DNA of 64,000 nt from contig NZ_JASVVV010000001.1 of the NCBI RefSeq assembly GCF_030287405.1, positions 434,001 through 498,000 on the forward strand, given 5' to 3'. The notes beneath the pieces are model-generated. The model was not told the DNA's origin, searched no databases, and was given only the letters and a program-made list of their open reading frames with translations. Each line of letters starts with the position of its first letter. Positions within the stretch are counted from its first letter, which is position 1. A program made the position numbers and the translations under genes. Of the stretch, positions 59,249 through 64,000 are shown piece after piece. This DNA is from Halalkalicoccus sp. NIPERK01 (GTDB lineage: Archaea; Halobacteriota; Halobacteria; Halobacteriales; Halalkalicoccaceae).

Positions 59249-60091
59249 TCAGTCCGCCGCCGTGAGTTCCGCGTCGGAGACCCGCGCGACGAACTCCGCC
59301 AGCGCCGCGTTGAACCTCTCCGGTTCCTCCCAGTGGGGGCTGTGGCCGCTCTCGGCGAACGTCACGAGTTCGGAGTCGGGGATCCGTTCGTGCATCCACT
59401 CGCCCAGCGGCCCCGGGAAGACCACGCTGTGCTCCCCGTAGCAGAGCAGCGTCGGGACCGCGAGCTCCGGTAGCCGGTCCCGGAAGTCCCTCGGGACCAT
59501 GTCGTTCAACATCGCGGTCGCGACCGCCGTCGGCGTCAGCGTCGTCCGGGCGTAGATCTCGGCGAGTTCCTCCTCCGGACGGGGCTCGGCGAAGAACGCC
59601 TGGATGATCGGCTTGGCCGCCTCGGCGCGATCGACTTCGAGTCCGTCGACCAGCCCGGCCAGCCCCTCTCCGGAGAACTCGCCCATGAGGGCGAACTCCC
59701 AGCCGTCCTCGGAGTAGAACTTCGGCGTCTGGTCGACGAGGCCGATCGCCCGCACTCGCCCGGTACCGAACTCCTCCAGGTAGGTCAGTACGATCGCGGC
59801 GCCCATCGACCAGCCGACGAGCGTCGCGTCACGGATGCCGAGCGCCCCCATGAGGAACTCCAGGTCCTCCGCGTACCCCGCGAGGCTGTGCCCGTCGTCG
59901 GTCTTTCCGGAGAGGCCGTGACCACGGAGGTCGTAGGTGACGACGTGGTGGTCCGCCGCGAGCGCGTCGACGTTCTTCCGCCACCAGAACCCCGAGTCAC
60001 ACGTCCAGCCGTGAACGAGCACGATCGTCTCCCCCTCGCCGCGTTCGTTGTAATGGATCGGTACACCGTCCGGTGTTTCTATGTAGAACAT
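59249..60091 (-). CDS. Alpha/beta-fold hydrolase
   Basis: 280 residues. The alpha/beta hydrolase elements are in order: IVLVHGWTCDSGFWWRKNVD (oxyanion HG), VVTYDLRGHGLSGKTDDGHS, the nucleophile elbow LVGWSMGAAIVL with Ser at about residue 95, and AESGHSPHWEEPERF with the catalytic His near residue 252; the Asp is likely in the preceding strand (LCYGEHSVVFPG has a Glu-His pair instead). The cap domain has normal size. The sequence resembles peroxidase/epoxide-hydrolase-like family members; the substrate is unknown. It is convergent with the CopD gene. Confidence 0.88.
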   Translation of the reverse strand: MFYIETPDGVPIHYNERGEGETIVLVHGWTCDSGFWWRKNVDALAADHHVVTYDLRGHGLSGKTDDGHSLAGYAEDLEFLMGALGIRDATLVGWSMGAAIVLTYLEEFGTGRVRAIGLVDQTPKFYSEDGWEFALMGEFSGEGLAGLVDGLEVDRAEAAKPIIQAFFAEPRPEEELAEIYARTTLTPTAVATAMLNDMVPRDFRDRLPELAVPTLLCYGEHSVVFPGPLGEWMHERIPDSELVTFAESGHSPHWEEPERFNAALAEFVARVSDAELTAAD

Positions 60092-60337
60092 CAGATATGT
60101 AACGATGGATAATGATAAATAGTTTTTCGAGTATCGATCAGAGTTTCAACGGTAGGTATTATTCCGAAAAAGGGTTCCCGACCCCGCACGAGGTCCCGTG
60201 ATCCTCGGGATCGACGTCGCCGTGGCTTCGAACGTGAGACGACTCTAGCGCCGTGAAACGACGAGGGCAGACTACGATAGCAACTGTTAAGCCCCCCTCA
60301 GACCGTGGTGTGCCGTAGCGTAGCGAGGGGACTCACA

Positions 60338-61225
60338 ATGACGGATAACACGTTCAAGAGACGGCACGTACTCGGAGGACTGGGCGGACTGATCGCCGGG
60401 AGCGTCGTGGCCGGCACCGCCGGGGGTGCGGAACACGGGGGCGACGGAACGGATGCGTTCGAGGGAACGATCGACGGGGGGAACGAACGGGACTCGTACC
60501 AGTTCGAAGCGAGTGCCGGGGACGGGATCGAACTCCGGTTGACCGCCGAGGACCTCGAATCGGGCCGGGACCTCCGGATGACGCTTCTCGATCTCGACGG
60601 CCGGGAGATCGGCGAACTCCCGACGGACAACCCGAACCGGGGCGCGTACGTGACGAGCGCGGAGTTGGGGATCGCTTCGGTCGTCGGCGGCGACGTCGCC
60701 GAGCGGACGGGAACGTACTGTGTCCGTGTGAGCGGGGCCGACGGCCCCGTCGACGGACCGACCGAGTACACGCTCTCGATCGAGACGGTCCGTCTCGATC
60801 GGTTCGATCCCAACGAGCAGCGCGAATCGGCGACCCGACTCGGGTTCGACGAGACGGTCGAGGCCGTCGTCGCCGGCTACGACCACGACTGGTACGCCAT
60901 CGAGGCGACCGAGGGCGACGAGATCACGGTCGTCTACGAGATCGTTCGGGAGACGGACCTGTTCGATCCGGCGCTCGTCCTACATACGCCCGACGACGAG
61001 ACCGTCCCCCTCGATCGCTCCGCGGACGGGGAGGGGGTGACGGCGGCGGTGACCGGCACGTACCACCTGCACGTCGGCCCCGACGACGAGACGACCGCCG
61101 CGGATTTCCTCGCGAAGGAGGCCTATCGGCTGCGGATCACGAGCAGCCAGGGGGATCCCCTCAGTTCGGACGCCGACGCGACGACCGAGTCGGCTCCCGA
61201 CGACGGGTGTGGGGACGATCGGTGA
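60338..61225 (+). CDS. Tat-exported protein with two PPC-like beta-sandwich modules
   Basis: 295 residues from ATG 60338 (MTDNTFKRRHVLGGLGGLIA). KRRHVLGGLGG is a Tat signal, cleaved near AEHGGDG. Two similar beta modules follow: DAFEGTIDGGNERDSYQFEA to YTLSIETVRLDR (about residues 40-155), and VEAVVAGYDHDWYAIEATEG to YRLRITSSQG (about 170-275), each with the D-x-[YD]-x-F-x-A-x-x-G-x-x-I pattern of pre-peptidase C-terminal (PPC) domains. The acidic tail ends DDGCGDDR. Probably an extracellular binding protein; no catalytic domain is present. The tail runs up to the end of the convergent histidine kinase gene. Confidence 0.78.
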   Translation: MTDNTFKRRHVLGGLGGLIAGSVVAGTAGGAEHGGDGTDAFEGTIDGGNERDSYQFEASAGDGIELRLTAEDLESGRDLRMTLLDLDGREIGELPTDNPNRGAYVTSAELGIASVVGGDVAERTGTYCVRVSGADGPVDGPTEYTLSIETVRLDRFDPNEQRESATRLGFDETVEAVVAGYDHDWYAIEATEGDEITVVYEIVRETDLFDPALVLHTPDDETVPLDRSADGEGVTAAVTGTYHLHVGPDDETTAADFLAKEAYRLRITSSQGDPLSSDADATTESAPDDGCGDDR

Positions 61226-61253
61226 CGCGGCCGTCCGCCGTCGGCCGGGACGC

Positions 61254-62276
61254 TCAGTCGGACGGCGCCTTGTTCAGTCCGATCTCGAACGCCGCACCCT
61301 CCTCCCGGTCGGTGTCGACCCGGATGTCGCCGTCGTAGCTTTTGATCACGTTGTCGGCGAAAAAGAGGCTGATCCCGCTCCCGTGGTGGAGTTGGTCCCG
61401 CTCTTCCCGTCCGAAGATCAGGTCCTCCTCGCCCTCCCGGATCCCCGGGCCGTTGTCGACGACGCGGACGGTCACGTCCCCGTCGCGTTCTTCGACCTCG
61501 ACCTCGACGATCGGGGTCGGCGCGTCGTTGTGGACAACGGCGTTCTCGAGAACGACCGTGAAGACGGTCGTGAGCAGGTCGTCCGCGACGACCCGAACGG
61601 GGGGGAACTCCTCGAATCGGAACTGCGCGTCGTCGAACGCCTCGATCGTCTCGACCATCGCCTCGTGGAGCACGTAATCGAGTCGGACGAGGTGGTTCTC
61701 GGCCTCGTAGCTGTTCTCGAGGAGTTCCCCGAGGCTGTGGGCACGCTCGCTCTTGCCGATGAGGCGGGTCAGCGCCTCGTTGACCCGGTCGAGATAGGCG
61801 CTGACCTCGTCGTCGTCGATCCGCGACTGGGCGTTCTGGAGGTTGCCGTAGGCGACGTTCAGTTCGTTTCGCAGGTCGTGTCGCAGGAGGCGGTTGAGCA
61901 CCTCGGCGGTGTTCTCGTAGCGGCGTTGCTTGGTCGTGTCGATGAAGACCGCCACGTAGCCGCGCGTCTCGCCGTCGAGGACGATCGGCGCGACCGACCC
62001 GCGGCCGAACACTCCCTCGCCCTCTTTCGTCCGGAGTTCGAAATCCCCGCTCCAGGCCGCCCCGTCGAGGACCGTCTCGACGATGTCGGCGTAGGTCCCC
62101 TCGTCGCCCGAGACGATCGTCGCCGACCGGCCGACGAACTCCTCGTACTCGTAGCCCGTAAACGAGAGGCCGGCCTCGTTGACGTCCCGGATGACGAGAT
62201 CGGCGCCGGTGATCAGCGCCGGGGCGTCGATGCTCCGAAACGCCTCCGCGTACATCCCGGGGTCGACGTCGGTCAC
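61254..62276 (-). CDS. PAS-domain sensor histidine kinase
   Basis: 340 residues, GTG start at 62276 that overlaps the stop codon of the upstream gene (GTGA), so the two are translationally coupled. A PAS domain (about 8-115; ALITGADLVIRDVNEAGLSF) leads to the H-box LLRHDLRNELNVAYGN with His133. The ATPase part has the N-box VFTVVLENAVVHND, G1 VVDNGPGI, a F-box-like EDLIFGREE, and the G2 motif GSGISLFFA, slightly unusual (GTGLGL is common). Cytoplasmic, with no membrane segment. No response regulator is adjacent; haloarchaeal kinases often lack one. Confidence 0.9.
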   Translation of the reverse strand: MTDVDPGMYAEAFRSIDAPALITGADLVIRDVNEAGLSFTGYEYEEFVGRSATIVSGDEGTYADIVETVLDGAAWSGDFELRTKEGEGVFGRGSVAPIVLDGETRGYVAVFIDTTKQRRYENTAEVLNRLLRHDLRNELNVAYGNLQNAQSRIDDDEVSAYLDRVNEALTRLIGKSERAHSLGELLENSYEAENHLVRLDYVLHEAMVETIEAFDDAQFRFEEFPPVRVVADDLLTTVFTVVLENAVVHNDAPTPIVEVEVEERDGDVTVRVVDNGPGIREGEEDLIFGREERDQLHHGSGISLFFADNVIKSYDGDIRVDTDREEGAAFEIGLNKAPSD

Positions 62277-62974
62277 GGTCCACCGCCCTCGGGGCGCAAC
62301 GAGAAGACCTCGTCGTAGTACGCGGCGACCAGATCGACCGCGTCGTCGAGGTCCGCCGTCTCGTCGCGGTGGGTCCACCCGTCGTGGAGTCGCACCCCAT
62401 CGACGAACCGCCTCCCCAGTCGATCGACGGCGGACTCGGGGGGGTCCTCGACCATCGCGCGCAACTTGAGTTCGTGGGCCGCCCGCGCGACCTCCTCCCA
62501 CCGTGGATCGGACTGGCCGTGTAACACCCAAAAACGGGTCTGGAGCGACGCGTATCGTTCGTCGATGCCCGCCGTCCGACACGTCGTCCGGAGGGACGCC
62601 TCGACGCTCTCCCACCGGACGTCCGCGACGGGGTCCGGGCCGTACCGCTCATCGAGATCGCTCACCAGGACGTCCCGGAGGTCGGTCGGAACCGCGCGGA
62701 TCCCCTCCCAGTTCTCGATCTCGTCCTGGACGAACAACGCGTGCATGAACGCCCGCCCGGCCGTCCGCGCACGGGATCGGTCGAGCCACGGGAACTCCAT
62801 CTCGTAGGCGGTCGCCATCTTCTCGAGCGCGTTCGCGCCGGCGTCCGCCGCCTTCCGTACGTCCCCTGATAGGAGATATCTCTCGCGGTCGTCCTGACAG
62901 TAATACGCTTCGAGCAGCGTCGCGGCTGTCAGCCGCGTATCGGTCGCTCGATCGGTTCTCGACGTGATTCCCAT
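62273..62974 (-). CDS. Unknown protein translationally coupled to the histidine kinase
   Basis: 233 residues starting at ATG 62974 (MGITSRTDRATDTRLTAATL). Mostly helical, with no signal or membrane segment and no recognised domain. Points of note are LEAYYCQDDRERYLLSGDVR, FMHALFVQDEIENWEGIRAV and FWVLHGQSDPRWEEVARAAH. Its TGA overlaps the GTG of the PAS kinase, which implies joint expression and probably a functional partnership, for example as a sensor input or output protein. The promoter lies just upstream (TATACTTTATAATAATGG, about 62989-63006). Confidence 0.65.
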   Translation of the reverse strand: MGITSRTDRATDTRLTAATLLEAYYCQDDRERYLLSGDVRKAADAGANALEKMATAYEMEFPWLDRSRARTAGRAFMHALFVQDEIENWEGIRAVPTDLRDVLVSDLDERYGPDPVADVRWESVEASLRTTCRTAGIDERYASLQTRFWVLHGQSDPRWEEVARAAHELKLRAMVEDPPESAVDRLGRRFVDGVRLHDGWTHRDETADLDDAVDLVAAYYDEVFSLRPEGGGP

Positions 62975-63052
62975 GGCCGCTATTCACATATACTTTATAA
63001 TAATGGGTAAAAAATATATCGATTCGTATGTGATCGGGATACCGCCGATCGA

Positions 63053-64000
63053 TCAGGGAGGGGTCGAGTCGTCGAGGGAGGCGGGTTCGCCGACCCACTC
63101 GCCGTCCACGACGTGGGGCGTCCCGTCGGGATAGCCGAACGCCCGCCACAGCTCCGAGAGGATCGCTTCGAGGTCACGGAGGACCGCGGCGTGTTCGCGG
63201 TCGGCGATCGACGCCGTCGCCACTCGGGTCGAGTACCGATCGAACCCGAACGGGGCGGTGGGGGACAGCGCGTCCTCGATCTCCGCGGGGTCCAGTCGTG
63301 CCTCGGCGGCGTCCAGCACCGAGACCCAGACCGAGGCCGTCGCCGAAAAGCCCATCGCGGAGAGGTGAGCAAGCGTCTCGCGGACGGCGATCGCCACCGA
63401 GGCGTCCAGCCCGGGGTCGTCGGGGGTGGAGCGCAACAGCAACCCGTCCCCGTCCGAGTAGAACAGCCGCGTCGTCGCCGACTCGTAGAGGCCGTCGTGT
63501 CGGATCAGCGCGTATCCCTCGTAGTCGCCCTCGTCGTGGTCGTACGCGATCTTCAGCGTCTCGCGGGCGTCCACCGCGGGAGCGTCGGACGACGCGAGGA
63601 CGCTCGGATCGGGCATCTCCGAGGAGGCCCACCGGCGTTCGGTCGAGAAGATCCCGTTGGGGATGACGTGGAGGACGACCGCCGGCCCCGCGGCGAGTTC
63701 GGTCGCCTCGTCTCGACGCGTCGCGATAACGTCCAGTCGCTCGTCGCGCAGTTCCTCGAGGGTGGCGAGGTGGTCCGTGTCGAACCCGAGGTTGACGTCG
63801 AGGTGGTGTTTCGCCAGCCCCGGCGCGGTGTTGTAGAGTTCCCCGATGAGGTCCTGACGGTGGTAGAGCCGGAGGCGCCAGCCGTACTCGCGGGCGATTT
63901 CATCCTCCATATCGAACTCCTGGAGGCCGGTCACGTCCCGATTGGTGACGAAGACGAACAGCCCGTACTCCTCGCCGCGCTCGTGTTCGATCCGTTTGAC
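63053..64000 (-). CDS. Large hypothetical protein with a nuclease-like N-terminal segment (partial)
   Basis: The frame is open to the right edge, so the 5' end is missing; 315 codons and the stop are visible. The visible N-terminal part (EHERGEEYGLFVFVTNRDVT and EDEIAREYGWRLRLYHRQDL) resembles the end of a restriction-endonuclease-like or AlbA-linked domain, where FVTN-x-x-[IV] is typical. The rest (VVLHVIPNGIFSTERRWASS and ADREHAAVLRDLEAILSELW) resembles haloarchaeal proteins that carry an AlbA/Schlafen-related domain. I could not settle the family. The next gene on the strand begins about 80 bases downstream. Confidence 0.5.
   Translation of the reverse strand, partial: VKRIEHERGEEYGLFVFVTNRDVTGLQEFDMEDEIAREYGWRLRLYHRQDLIGELYNTAPGLAKHHLDVNLGFDTDHLATLEELRDERLDVIATRRDEATELAAGPAVVLHVIPNGIFSTERRWASSEMPDPSVLASSDAPAVDARETLKIAYDHDEGDYEGYALIRHDGLYESATTRLFYSDGDGLLLRSTPDDPGLDASVAIAVRETLAHLSAMGFSATASVWVSVLDAAEARLDPAEIEDALSPTAPFGFDRYSTRVATASIADREHAAVLRDLEAILSELWRAFGYPDGTPHVVDGEWVGEPASLDDSTPP

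Overview
This window is a haloarchaeal chromosome segment. It is GC-rich with strong GC bias at third codon positions, the predicted proteins are acidic, promoters are archaeal TATA boxes about 25-35 bases upstream of starts (several genes look leaderless), exported proteins carry twin-arginine signals, a tRNA-Trp gene carries the typical archaeal bulge-helix-bulge intron, and several families are known mainly from Halobacteria (DUF5794/DUF5795, DUF5786, HTH_10 bacterio-opsin-activator-like regulators, DpsA, the CdpB-type PRC-barrel protein). No insertion sequence, provirus or CRISPR array was recognised.

Layout. 1-9.3 kb: an Old Yellow Enzyme (cut by the left edge), a NIF3 protein, a 53-residue protein behind a DtxR-like operator, DpsA ferritin, a nitrilase-family amidohydrolase, a PfkB kinase, a YbaK-type deacylase, a complete zinc-type ABC importer operon and two membrane proteins. 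9.3-18 kb: the CdpB1-like division protein convergent with an RCK-DHH phosphoesterase, tRNA-Lys, a PPOX-type flavoprotein, an exported serine protease, two small proteins, guaB, the DUF5794/5795 pair, and tRNA-Trp whose intron is a two-target box C/D guide RNA, followed by tRNA-like debris. 18-31 kb: a membrane protein paralogous to the one at 7.8 kb, a PadR regulator, three luciferase-like monooxygenases spread around an ATP-grasp ligase, a hexapeptide acyltransferase and an exported glycerophosphodiesterase, then a 1095-residue multi-sensor regulator.

31-41 kb: a quinol-dependent nitric-oxide reductase with an unusual 267-residue N-terminal extension and a NarO-type palindrome beside its TATA box. 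Next comes an amide-utilisation locus: an AmiS/UreI channel divergent from a group II chaperonin followed by two formamidase paralogues. 41-56 kb: two MFS carriers, a phosphoribosyltransferase, a CapA protein, a relic of a heavy-metal ATPase, CHRD and DoxX proteins, a sodium:solute symporter, an asparaginase, a C45-type Ntn hydrolase and a regulator; several of these act on or could carry amide compounds. 56-64 kb: a long AT-rich non-coding gap, a CopD-type membrane protein, an alpha/beta hydrolase, an exported protein with two PPC-like modules, a PAS histidine kinase translationally coupled to an unknown protein, and a truncated gene at the right edge.

The most notable items are the qNOR fusion with its predicted oxygen/nitrate-responsive promoter, the chaperonin inside the formamidase locus, the tRNA-Trp intron whose guide geometry can be read base by base, a DtxR-like operator on a tiny gene, a 64-bp dispersed repeat, and the metal-ATPase fossil.
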